A program made the position numbers and the translations under genes. Shown here in pieces: positions 49,410 through 60,572 of a DNA stretch of 64,000 nucleotides (within the stretch, counting starts at the first letter, position 1; each line of letters opens with the position of its first letter). The stretch covers positions 310,001 through 374,000 of the forward strand of contig CAWZYM010000391.1 in NCBI GenBank assembly GCA_963966185.1, given 5' to 3'. The stretch is from Rhabditoides inermis. Taxonomy: Eukaryota > Nematoda > Chromadorea > Rhabditida > Rhabditidae. The notes under the pieces are model-generated. The model searched no databases, was not told the DNA's origin, and was given only the letters and a program-made list of their open reading frames with translations.

Positions 49410-52400
49410 CTACTCGACGAAAGTGAACTTCATAGTGGGCAGCTGTCCGGTGGTGGCGGATCGGTGGCGCGTCTCCTTGTCGCCGTTGTCCGTGATGAGA
49501 GCGGGCATGTTGATGGTCTCCCCTCGCAGCGAGTGCGAGTGCCGGCGCGGAAACGGCGGCTCGAACGTTTGGAACGAGTCGTGCAGCTCGTCCAGCTCCG
49601 GGCTCGTCAGCCCCACCGGGTCCCCGTAGCCCTCCGGTCGACTCGCGCCGATCGGCCGACCAGCCAGCACATCCGACAGGTCGTACGCGAGCTGAACCAT
49701 GTTGATGTGGATGTGGATACTACTCGTCGCACATCACATACCAGCATGAACTGAGAGTCTGGCAGGGCGGCCTCTTCCTCTATTATTCGCACGGCGGACT
49801 GCTCGGACGCAGACTCGAAGAAGCGCACTGTGTAGCTGGTGAGACAGCCGGCCAACTCGTTCGCCGCAGGGTTGAAGTTGGTCGGCGGCTTGGCACCTGT
49901 GAAGAAGTAAATGAGAAAAAAGTAAAAGAGGATAGACTTACCGGTCATGTTGAGTCTGGGGAAGACGTAGCAGGTGACGAGCTGTCCTCTCTCGCCCCGC
50001 CGGTCCTCCTCCCACTCGGATCCGTCGATGCGCATCGGCTGGGCACTGAAAAAGAGAAGAGTATGAGAGAATGCAACGAGAGACATAGCCGAAAAGCGAC
50101 CAACCGAGTGAAGAACACGTTGTGTGCCTGCTCGCGCTTGGTGAGGAACTCGACGGTGGTGGTGATGTGACTAGAAGAGAAACCATTATTCCAACCCCTC
50201 TGTCATCTCCCCCCCCCCTCTCTAGAGTAGGCAAATGAGTTGCACTCTTTTCACGAATCACGAGAGACATTGGGGCATGGTTAGAGTTCACTATCCTGTA
50301 TATCCTGTAGAACTGTTGGAGAACATAATGTTTAAACGGAATATAGCACACTCACTCTATGAACGTGTTGTACCCCTCCTTTCCGTGCTGCAGTTGGAAT
50401 GCGAACGTGCCGAGCATCCACTCGGGAGGCCGAATCGTGAACGCGCACGGAATGTCGGACAGAGGGTCGAAGCGCTCAACACGAAACATGGTCACTGTTA
50501 TCCCTTCCCTCTACTCACCCTGTTGATGAGGTCGGAGTCGTATGGCCAGTAGAGTCCGTGCATGTGTAGATGGTTGACGGACGCCTGTCCGAGCAGGCTG
50601 TTGAAGAGGATGTGGAACGTCTCGTCCTCCACCAGAAGCATACAGTCCACTGCCAGGCGGACGGCCGTCCGAGTCAACACCTGCACAACACACTCCCTAT
50701 TGCTTCCTTCATCCACTCTTCTCCCATACCTGTGGACTGCACTTGTTGACTGCGGGCACAATGAGCGAGTGTCCTCTCTCTAGTGGCGACGCGTTCACAG
50801 CTATGAGGTGTCTGTCTAGCGGATCATCCGAGATAGGGCAGTCCTCGCATCGCAGATACGTCAACACCTCGTTCTCGTGCAACTTGGTGAAGTTCCATCG
50901 CAGTGGGTTGAACGGCTCGCTTCAATTAACAGGCTCGATTGAGAAAATAGTGGATACCACGTACCGAATGTGCTTGAATCGCATGGGTTTGCGTCGCAGC
51001 TCGCCTCTCTCGACGTTGAGCTAAAAAAAAGCACTGGGCATGTAACACTGCAGAGACAGTGTAAGAAGTCCCGTCTACATACCTGTATGCTCATGTTGAA
51101 TCGTCCGTCGAGGAACTTGTAGAGACAGTTGAGGGAGTAGTTTATTGCACCCCCCTCACGAGCATCCTCCCACCGAACGCGCATCACTTCTTGCAACTGA
51201 AAAATCACTTGATATAAAATCATGTGCTGTATTTAGCATTTCCTTGCGTGCCCTGATTAAATTTTTAAAAACGTGTAATCACTAGCATCCGGGATAAGCG
51301 ACTAGACGGCAGAATGAAAAGGGATTGCACGCAGATTTGGGATTAACGCTTGGCATACACTGTGGTAGCAATCCCCCTTTGAGGTGAGCAGCGGGGAAGA
51401 TGTCTCCTTGCGGGTAAGAGATTAGATATTTATAACTTTTCTGCTACACGTCTTCTCATTCTGCTTGTTCGCGATCGCACTTGAATGAAGTGGCTAGGTG
51501 GTTCGTAAATAGCAGGAAGGCAGTCTATATTTGGAATGTTGCCTGACACGCGACATCCAAACTCGCCTCTCCCCACACACATACGCTACTCATTCACATT
51601 CCATGCAACTCTCGCAAGGACATGGGGACAGACTGACGCAAGCACAGCCCAAGTAAATCCCATTTCAAATGAGGATCCGTGTTTAGAGTGAGTGGTTCTG
51701 TGTGGTTTCATTTACAGAGTTTCCACCCCCCCCCCACTCTCTTTCTCGGGCATAAAATTACTCACTCTCGCCGATAAAAGTGTAATGCAATGTCCGAAGG
51801 GGATTTCCAGAAGATTCGCTTCCAAAGGGAGGTGCGAGAGAGAAAGATGGAGGGAGAGGTGGATGAGGAGAGCATATTCCCATGTGGGAAATGAGGTACA
51901 CGAGCGTCGAGCGAACGACATTGCAGAATTGCAGTAGAGAACAATGGTAGAGATTGGAACAACATGGAGTAGCCACTCACATTCTGCCGCTTGTCGTCCG
52001 CATCTCCATTGCAGTCTCCGTTCACTCTCTCCCCCCTCTCTCCCTTCGCTTCTCGAAGGTCATACACGAAATCATCCGTCCTGTAGACGAACGTGGGTAC
52101 TGTCGACTGTGCCGATTGGAAATCGGGGGGCAGCTGAAAACGAGTATTACAATAATAGACTTTTCTTATAATTGAATACGAATCCTATTTCTCCATGCGA
52201 TTGCACAACCCTCACAACAATCACAGGACGTTAGTGCAAATGCGTTCCAGTCTAAAAAAATATTCCCATCAACTAGGCGCTTGATAACAGGAAATTTGCC
52301 GTAATGTTCATATCCAGTGTCACATTTGAAATCGACTCTATTTCTACGAAAGAGATTAGCGATTGTATCTTCTGGAAGTCGCCTTTTTTCTCTCCGTTTG

Positions 52401-53329
52401 ACGAATTGTTTTGGAGAACGACTGGGGTAATCCAAGTAGGCAAAGGACTCAAATTCGCGGCCGAACACAAACACTTCTAACAACTGCTAACGAACGCTGC
52501 TATTCTCAGATTCCCCACGACGTCCGATCCTCCCTAATCTCCACGCTTTTTGTATTTCCTCTCTCGTTTTTCAACAAGTTGTTGATAGGCTATCGCATTA
52601 CGCGATTCGTAGTGTGAGCCTAATTGCTGCCGTGGCTGGCGAGGCGGGAAGAGCGCCTTCTCCCCTCTGCTCCTCCTTCCTTGCCCTGCTCCTTCTCCAC
52701 TCCTCCATTGACACGACTGTGACTAGTCAAAAGGGCGAAAACAACAGGGAGAGAAGAGAGTGCGGAGGGAGAGTGGCATGGCGAGAGGGTGAGGTGACGA
52801 GGGGAGGATAGCATTACAACGAGAGGGACAAGTGAGAACGAGCCATCTTTTCACACCGCGCTCGCCCAGACTGACCTCCACATATATCATGTGATAAGAA
52901 GAGGGGAGTGCAATTCACAAGCGCAGTTCATCCCATCCATGTGACAAAGGCGCGCGCATGTGGCGAAAGCTGCGTCAACATATCTACTGCAGCACGTGGC
53001 TATCATTGACCGTTTTCGCGCTTGGCTACTACAACTTTCACATTCTAATTGCGGCAGTCATATGTATGCGAATAACACACTCGCCAAATCCTCGGGCCGA
53101 GCATAAGAAAGCACTAAGCACTATGAGGACGACGCGCCGGATGTGATAAACAAGCGGTTTGTCAATTTATTAATACACTGTGATCGATGAAAATATAAGA
53201 AAACAAGTAAACAAATAGAAAGGCGTAAAGGGTGCGTACCTGTACGGAGGAGTGTGATCGCTGGGTGCGCGGTGAGGCGCCCAGCATGACTATGCGACGG
53301 GCAGCCGCCGAGCGAGGGGGCGGGGCCAT
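49410..53329 (-). CDS. GDPGP1: GDP-D-glucose phosphorylase (GDPGP1 family)
   Basis: Eleven exons give 496 residues: 53240-53329, 51981-52133, 51083-51196, 50965-51020, 50730-50919, 50519-50680, 50356-50474, 50105-50170, 49942-50045, 49742-49896, 49410-49691. Family blocks: FNPLRWNFTKLHENEVL, HLIAVNASPLERGHSLIVP, and the HIT-like catalytic triad in VNHLHMHGLYW with its nucleophilic His. The enzyme cleaves GDP-D-glucose with phosphate to GDP and glucose-1-phosphate, and is thought to clear mis-made GDP-glucose from the GDP-mannose pool in the cytosol. Exon 1 encodes a basic, Ala/Arg-rich leader and is separated by a 1.1-kb intron. One acceptor is GTTGAG and another TTGAAG. The C terminus (NMPALITDNGDKETRH...MKFTFVE) extends past the catalytic core. 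Confidence 0.93.
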
Positions 53330-53875
53330 CTCTCCACACACACCACAGCAAAGCAAGGCAAGGAAAGCAGAGCCCGAGACCGCAGACGGCTATAAGCAGT
53401 GTGTTGACGACCACCAGCCACACTCTCAACACTCAGCGTCAAAGGCATATTGACGGGAAACTATTACGGATAGAGACATAGGGGCGAGTGATGTGGCGGC
53501 AGACGAGATGAGGTCAGGGAGACATGGATAGAGAGGAAGAGAAATAGGAAAGAGTGAGATGTAAGCGAGAGAGATCCGGAATGGAAGGGAGATTCGTGAA
53601 AGCTATTATGTGGTATGGGAACACGATGTCTGAGAGATCTATGAAGCATTGGAGAAAATGCAGGATTGCCGATACGTCCAGTACGAAGTGTCAGTCAGCA
53701 GACATGGTAGCATGTTGCATGTATCCGCTATGAAAGGGATGAATGAGGACCGGGCGGGCATAAAATGGAAGGAACTGGAGAACGCATCCGAGATCGAATT
53801 ACTCTCAAAGACGAAAGTGTCAGCAGAGGGCGGGAAGAGGATGAAGGAGGAGAGAGAGAGAGCGAGAGAGAGAGC

Positions 53876-53907
<32 letters not shown>

Positions 53908-55054
53908 AGGGGGGGACAAGAAGGGAGGAAAATGGACAAATTGAATTGAGAAGGGCCAGGTGGTAAATGCTAACTGCTCGCGCATATGTTTCAGAGGTTC
54001 CTGCATTAAAACATATTGCCTGAAACTGTGGATGTAATACACTTTTCAGGGCTTGCAATATTGTGAAACGGGAGGAGGAGGGAAGGAGAGGAGGTGTAGA
54101 AAGGAGCAGCACCCCCTCGGAATACGTGATTCGTTTGCATAAGATATGAATTGGAATGGAAAACGGCTGACGATCAATATGAAATAGGGGGAATCGCATG
54201 AAGGTAATTGGACAGACTGACATGATGTTCTAAAACATTATGGTGGCACGGGTATATAAGTTGGTAGGTTCATAGAATCTATGGCATAGATGGAATGTGC
54301 GAGTGGCGAGACCGCTGCGGGCCCGAATTTAATTCCATTCAATCCCACGTGCGCATTGAAAATACACGACTTGGGAGATCGAAATATTCGATAACGCATG
54401 AAAGGCGATTAGTGGAGAGATACTGACCAGTGTGCACATAGATTTTTGAATTGATAAATTAGGGAGGTATTTGGGGAACAATAGTAGATATCTAAGGGCC
54501 ATTCCGGACAAAAACCACCCCCCCCCCTCATTTTTTTATTGTTTTTTTTTTCGGATAGCCTAAGCATCTGTGTCAATGAAATAGTGTGTCATAAAGTAAG
54601 AACATACGTTTAAAAAATGTTATCTCGAAAACGTATCTAAAACTATCATTTCACTCTTCACAGCTGGCTTCCTAGACGAGATATCAACATTCTGTAAAAA
54701 CAGTAGAGCTCAAAAAGTAGTAACTTATCACATTTTGATACCTTCACGCATATTATAACGCATACTTGGGTTATTGCAATAAAATTAGGAGGGTAGTTTT
54801 TGTCCGGAGTGGTCCGTTGTCAACGGTGGTTTCTTTTTTCAACTCTTAAATTATCGTCTCGGCTACCAGATGCCACCTTCATCCCTTCCTCCCATCTCGT
54901 AGTTTGTACCCTGTTATTGTCCCATGTGCACTCACTGCCTGCCACACTGACCACGCCCCTTCTCTCTCACTATCGATTCGCGTGTTGTTGCGAGCTCTCA
55001 CTGGTCAGCTGATCGCGCAAGTATTCATCTTCATCCCTTACTCCCGAGAGGTGC
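53330..55054. other. Intergenic region between divergent genes
   Basis: Divergent promoters for GDP-glucose phosphorylase and the isoaspartyl methyltransferase are expected here. It holds a GA tract at 53850-53905 and a MITE-like element at 54496-54815. No gene supported. Confidence 0.5.
54496..54815. mobile_element. MITE-like element with 25-bp terminal inverted repeats
   Basis: The left end (54496-54520, gggccattccggacaaaaac then caccc) and the reverse complement of the right end (54791-54815) agree at 22 of 25 positions. The 320-bp interior is AT-rich and noncoding, with a poly-C run near the left end. I do not see a convincing target-site duplication, so the superfamily is open. Confidence 0.65.
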
Positions 55055-57036
55055 ATGATCATCTCGCAGCGCAATTTGAGCAAGCTATTCTTTGCTGTTC
55101 TCTTCAACAACCTTCTATCAGTGTTCGGAGGAGGAGGAGTAGGAGGAGGAGAGATGGCGTGGAGATGCAGTGGCAACACCAACAGAGAACTCGTCGACAA
55201 CATGAAGAGTAAGTGACAGCAAACAAGGACAGATAAATAATTGATATGGACACGAATTGCAGTAGAATGTTGGGTATAATTGAATGGCAGAAGCGCCGGC
55301 GAATAGGGAGGGACAGCGGTTATATGGACGATCTATATTTAGAGCGGGAAATAGAAGAGGAGAGAGAGGAAGACACGATCATACATCATGCGAATGGAGA
55401 TTGCATTGCTATGCGCGAATTATTGTTCTTGCTTCTATCACGTTCGCACGAAGGCGGCGGCGTTTGTTTAGCAGCAGTCTTATCGTAAAAACGGCGAGAA
55501 ACTGAGTGAGTAAACCAGAAAACATGGAGACGAAAAAAGAGAGTGATGATGTTGCATCAGATACAATGGAAGGAGGGGACTGGGTGGAAAGCGAAGGAGG
55601 GTACATAGAGATGGAACGGCGAGTTAAACCCACGCCATCAATCACTATGTGACATGCGGTCGAGACGACAACTCTCACATAGCCAAGAGAATAAACGTGT
55701 CCACTACTTGTTTTCTCACAAACGCAAAGTCAGACATTCTGCATTTTGCGTCTGTAAGATCTGTAGAAATCTAAAAAATAAGGGGAAAGAGATAGACGAA
55801 GAGAAAGAAAGGAAAAAAAATAGAGATATGGCCTCTTTCAGGGGCAGGTCTCGTCCGTTCGGAGCGAGTAGCAAGTGCTATGATGCTAGTCGACAGAGGT
55901 GACTTCGCTAGCAGAGATCCCTACCACGACTCGCCACAGCCCATTGGATACAATGCTACCATATCCGCACCCCATATGGTAGGGAGAAGTAACCGTGGTC
56001 GAGAGATAATGATGTATTTGAGCACGCATCGGCGCTGGAGGGTCTGGAGGGTCATCTAAAGGAGGGCGCGGCAGTGCTCGATGTGGGAAGCGGCAGCGGA
56101 TACCTCACTGTCTGCATGGCACATCTGGTACGTTCCATACTTATTGTCGAGCTATCAAACAATGACATCAGAAGGGTAATGCCGTTGGAAATGAATGCGG
56201 GAGTATGCTGTTTGATGGAATGCGCGGAGGAGGGGTGAAGGAAACGATAATAGGGGCAAGAGATTCGTTAACAGGGCATACAGTGTGGGAAGTTGGAATA
56301 TTCGGGAGGGAGGCGAGCATGGGGATTAGAGGGCATCCTCCCGCATGCAGAAAGCGAGTAGACATACGCGAGGGGTAGAATGGAAGCGCACCCGATCAAT
56401 AGGCCACAAGACGCGCTGAGAGAATCAACCACGCACGCGCGAGGGACAAGCAAACTGGATGAGAAGACACTGATTGGGGCAGTGCACTAGAGAACGCGGG
56501 CCTCATTTGCCAGCATACAATGGGAGAGTTTAGGTCGGCCACAGCGGGCAAGTGATTGGAATAGAGCACATCAAGGAACTGAACAAGCTGGCGATCGCCA
56601 ATGTCAGCAAGCACCACAAACATCTACTGGATGAGGAGAGGTGGGAAGGAAGGGTGAGGGGTATGAACAATGAGCTGTTGCAGGATAGTGTTGGTGGAGG
56701 GAGATGGCAGGGCGGGGGTGCCTCGAGAGGGAGGATACCAGGCAATCCACGTGGGAGCAGCCGCGCCATCCCTCCCACAACCGGTAGGCCAGTGAACAGT
56801 GTGACGACTCCTCCGTAGCTGGTCGACCAGCTCGCTCCTGGAGGACGCATGCTCATCCCAGTCGGAGCTGAACACGGCAGCCAGGTCTTCCTCCAGGTCG
56901 ACAAAGCAATCGATGGATCGGTGAGCGATGCACAGGCTTATCCGCCTAAAACTCTGTTTAGGTACGGGAGAAGGTTGTGGAACACGTCATCTACGTCCCG
57001 CTAACCAGCAAGGAGCATCAGTTGAATCGACGATGA
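55055..57036 (+). CDS. pcm-1: Protein-L-isoaspartate O-methyltransferase (PCMT)
   Basis: Seven exons give 259 residues: 55055-55208, 55842-55978, 56023-56127, 56534-56640, 56684-56783, 56819-56920, 56962-57036. From Met34 (55154) the sequence follows PCMT closely: MAWRCSGNTNRELVDNM, QPIGYNATISAPHM, the SAM-binding VLDVGSGSGYLTVCM, VIGIEHIKEL, IVLVEGDGRAGV, YQAIHVGAAA and LAPGGRMLIPVG. It repairs isoaspartyl residues in aged proteins using S-adenosylmethionine. Unusually, 33 in-frame residues precede the normal start, with a hydrophobic stretch LFFAVLFNNLLSVFGGGG, which would direct a longer form to the secretory pathway or a membrane. Both starts are possible. Exon 3 needs a GTATTTGAG acceptor; the intron 56784-56818 is 35 nt. 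Confidence 0.95.
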
Positions 57037-58261
57037 AGTTCTGACAGAAGAAAACACTTTTTCACGACAGGAACGTAATAAATGTATAATTACGATGGAG
57101 CTTACGATGGAGAGCCTCAGGTTCAGTGTTTGTGGTGGAAAAAACTAAGAGACGGGATGGGACACAAAGTCCATCTAGAGTTTGTTTTCTCCACTCGATG
57201 GCAGAATATATTTAAATTTTTTACTTACTCCGAAAAACCAGGCCTCGGTACTCGTACTACCTTAGACCTCACATGGTTGTCTGCTCTTCGCCACCGAAAC
57301 ACGAGTCTCGGGTAGATCCGCATCGATGGACTACACGCTTGAAAACAGAGTGAAGAACGAAATTATCACGAGCTGGAGGATTGGTTGTAGTAAATGAGAT
57401 GTGCTAGGGTAAACACATATGGATCAGATGCATCATGAGAAAGGATATGATGATAGACGCCGTCACTAAATTATTATACATGCAATGTCAAATGTACACG
57501 AAACCATAAACCCTTTGGATAGATTTTATCCAAACCTATTAGAGACAGTTCGATATGAGCTAAGGAATGTATCATGAGCAGTTTACGCGATTGAACAAAT
57601 CGGGTCGTTCAAGTTTTTAAAGAATAAAGTAACTACATGCTTCAATAGCATTTCTAACATTTTTAAATAATATTTTAATGAGAAGTTGATTTAAAAAAAT
57701 AAGAAATAAAGTTGTGATTTTGAAATAAATATTGCTCGCGCGCAAACAAAGCTCGATGACGCGATGCGTTCTTGTGCGCAAAGAGAAAGAAACGCGCATC
57801 GATTCTGTGGTTAAATTTCAATCAATAACCAGCTGATTTGTTTGTTTGTTTGTTTGTTTTATTATATTTGTTTCATTCTAGACTACTATGTTCAGCAATT
57901 ATAATATTCTTATCATTTTTCTTTATTAATAATATGGGTGAAACATTGCCGAAACAGTGGTCAGTTTGAGAGAGGAACAGCCAGGTCAATGCACTCTAAT
58001 CCGTTTATTACACTCTGCGCGCAAGTGTGTCTGACGCGAGGAGTGAAACACTCCACACTACTTCTTCAAACATATTGAAACGTCTTTGGTGTTCCTCCTT
58101 ATGATCTTGGTTTGTGTGAAACTTTCCCACGGTCACCTCGCCTTGTTATCCAAATCGCTCAATCTATCCCGTTTTTTTCGCGCGTTTTGTTGTTTTATAT
58201 ATATTATAATTGTAATCATATATTAGTACATGTGACGTTTTCCAGGGTGTAGTGTGGTAGT
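57037..58261. other. Intergenic region
   Basis: Contains AATAAA at 57077-57082 (likely poly(A) signal of the methyltransferase gene) and a (GTTT)n run at 57838-57858. Otherwise AT-rich and without a supportable gene. The last 20 bases hold a TTTTCCAG acceptor upstream of the next ATG. Confidence 0.5.
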
Positions 58262-59753
58262 ATGGCAGTAGCCGTTGTGAACGGTGTGCCGCGGGGAGGC
58301 GACCAACCCGCCGCTCCTACTCCACAAAAGTGGGTCGGGGATATGCTTAATTTTTTTTAACATTCCCATCGTTTGAATAATATTTGTTATTAACAAATCT
58401 TTAGGGAGAACCGTCGTTGCGAGATATACCGATACACGTCTTCGAAGCCTTTGTTCTCTGCGGCCTGGTCGCACAAGAAGGATAACAAATTCCGACTCGC
58501 TGTTGGAAGCATCGTCGAGAGAGAACAGGGCAACAGAGTGGGTAGTCACATATTTGCCAATATATTTTGTGTCTGTTGTAGGTGTCGATCATCCAGCTTG
58601 ACGAGGAAAAAGGCGAGTTGCTGGAGAAGGGCAACTTCAACCACGAGTTCGCTGCCAACTGCATCGCCTTCATACCTGACATGGTGAGAACTAATGAATT
58701 CTCGTGGCATTGTTGTTGTTTTCCAGAACAGCACATATCCGGACCTTCTGGCGACATCGGCCGATTTTCTTCGAATTTGGAAGATCAGCCCGGAGACCGT
58801 CGTCAGTGAGGAGTGCACACTCAGCAATGTGAGTGGTGGAGTGGCCATTCGATTAATTGATCTTGATATGTATGTGGTTGCAGAACAAGTCATCGCACTA
58901 CTCCGCCCCGCTCACCAACTTTGACTGGAACGACACGGATCCGAGTCTGATAGGAACGAGCAGTATAGACACGACCTGTACCATCTGGCAGATTGAGGTG
59001 AGTCGTTCAAGAAATAATTAATATTTTGTTACGCATACGTAGTGTTTAGACTGGTCAGGCGATAGCGCAGACGCGTGCGTCGGGGAGTGTGAAGACGCAG
59101 CTCATCGCACACGACAAACCGGTGGGTGGAGAAGGGGCACTGTTATATTTTGCATGTGTATGTTAAGGTGCACGATATTGCGTTCAGCAAGATCAACAAC
59201 GGCAAGGACCACTTCGCAACTGTTGGTGAGTGGCAGGGGTATGAATTACATTACTTTTTCTTCTATTTGAGGTGCTGACGGTTCGGCGCGTATGTTCGAT
59301 TTGCGTCACTTGGAACATTCCACCATTGTCTACGAGGATCCCAACAAGACACCACTCATGCGGTGAGTATTGCTTATTCTTTATATTGGTGACATTCATG
59401 AAAAAAATCAGGCTTGCGTGGAACAAGGTCGACCCGCACTATCTCGCCACATTCGCCCAGGACAGCAACGAGGTGAGGCGAGACGAGAGTGGACGAGGGT
59501 TACTCGCTGAATTGAAGGTGATCATCATCGACATCCGTTTCCCGTGCTCCCCGATGGCTTGCCTCAAGAACCACAGCCAGTCAGTGAACGGGATCGCGTG
59601 GGCGCCGCAGAGCGCACACCACATATGCACTGCCGGAGATGACAACCAGGCGCTCATCTGGGACGTGCAGTCCATGACTCGATCGTCCTCGGTCGAAGAT
59701 CCCATACTGGCTTACAACGCTGCTGGAGAGGTGAGTGGATAGATAGATAGATA

Positions 59754-59788
<35 letters not shown>

Positions 59789-59903
59789 GGGATGATGTGT
59801 CGATATATGTGTGTTGCAGGTGAACCAGGTGCACTGGGGCGCGGCGCACACCAATTGGATTAGTATATGCTTTAACAAGTCACTCGAGATTCTCAGGGTT
59901 TGA
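58262..59903 (+). CDS. DCAF7: WD40 scaffold protein of the WDR68/DCAF7 family, copy 1
   Basis: Eleven exons give 365 residues: 58262-58329, 58405-58537, 58582-58683, 58727-58828, 58884-58997, 59050-59121, 59168-59225, 59272-59362, 59412-59472, 59518-59730, 59820-59903. Family blocks: [53 protein letters not shown] with [53 protein letters not shown] and the terminal VNQVHWG...LEILRV. These are characteristic of DCAF7/WDR68 (swan-1/swan-2 in Caenorhabditis), a beta-propeller that scaffolds kinases such as DYRK1/HIPK and Rac pathway proteins in cytoplasm and nucleus. A TTTTCCAG acceptor 16 bases before the ATG suggests trans-splicing. The intron 59731-59819 holds GATA and GATT microsatellites. 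It is followed by a diverged paralogue on the same strand. Confidence 0.95.
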
Positions 59904-60572
59904 TGTGGCAAATGGAGAGGGGTGCATGAGTGAGTTCCTTTGATCTGTTTGTGCTTAGCTACTTGGCTACTTCCATGTTCATGAATTAGATACTTCCATG
60001 TACACTATTTCTAATACTATTCCATGTACTCATATGACAACGTCGTATGTATTTTGTATTTGTACCGTTTTAGATACCAAATATCTCACATTGATTTACA
60101 ATTTCCATACAATTTTTATTTCATACCATTTGTATTCCTTGTTATACTTTTGTTAATTTGTGATCGTGCAGTTTGTGATTGTCAAATATAAATATTTTCA
60201 CATTTATGGTTTCTGCATTGACTTTGTTATAGCTTTGGTTCTTCGGACCATGGATCGAAAGGTCTTACCTGTAAGCTGTACTACTGTACTTTATATGCTG
60301 TGCTATATATTTAATGATTCCTGCAGGGTTATGATGGAGCACTAAGCTATCACCATCTCGGGTCAACAGCGAACTTTTGGATACTTCTATTAACAGTGAG
60401 TTCTTTTACTTTTCATCTCCTCTTACAACTGTGATATTCAGTGATTGGCGGTAGTGCGAACGCAGCGGTCGGCTCCACTCACCATCTACCACAGGTACGT
60501 TGTGAATGAGTCGTGAATATAAAATCACAATGTTTGCCGTTTCAGCAGTCGTCTTTCGAGGGCGGCGCAAGC
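59904..60572. other. Interval between WDR68 paralogues, with possible 5' exons
   Basis: A segment at 60443-60496 flanked by ATATTCAG and a GTACGT donor would add VIGGSANAAVGSTHHLPQ in frame with sequence (QSSFEGGAS) just before the ATG of the next gene. Another open segment at 60249-60268, starting ATG GAT CGA AAG, ends in a GTAAGC donor, but I cannot join it in phase. The second paralogue may therefore start upstream of the ATG I use. Confidence 0.35.
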
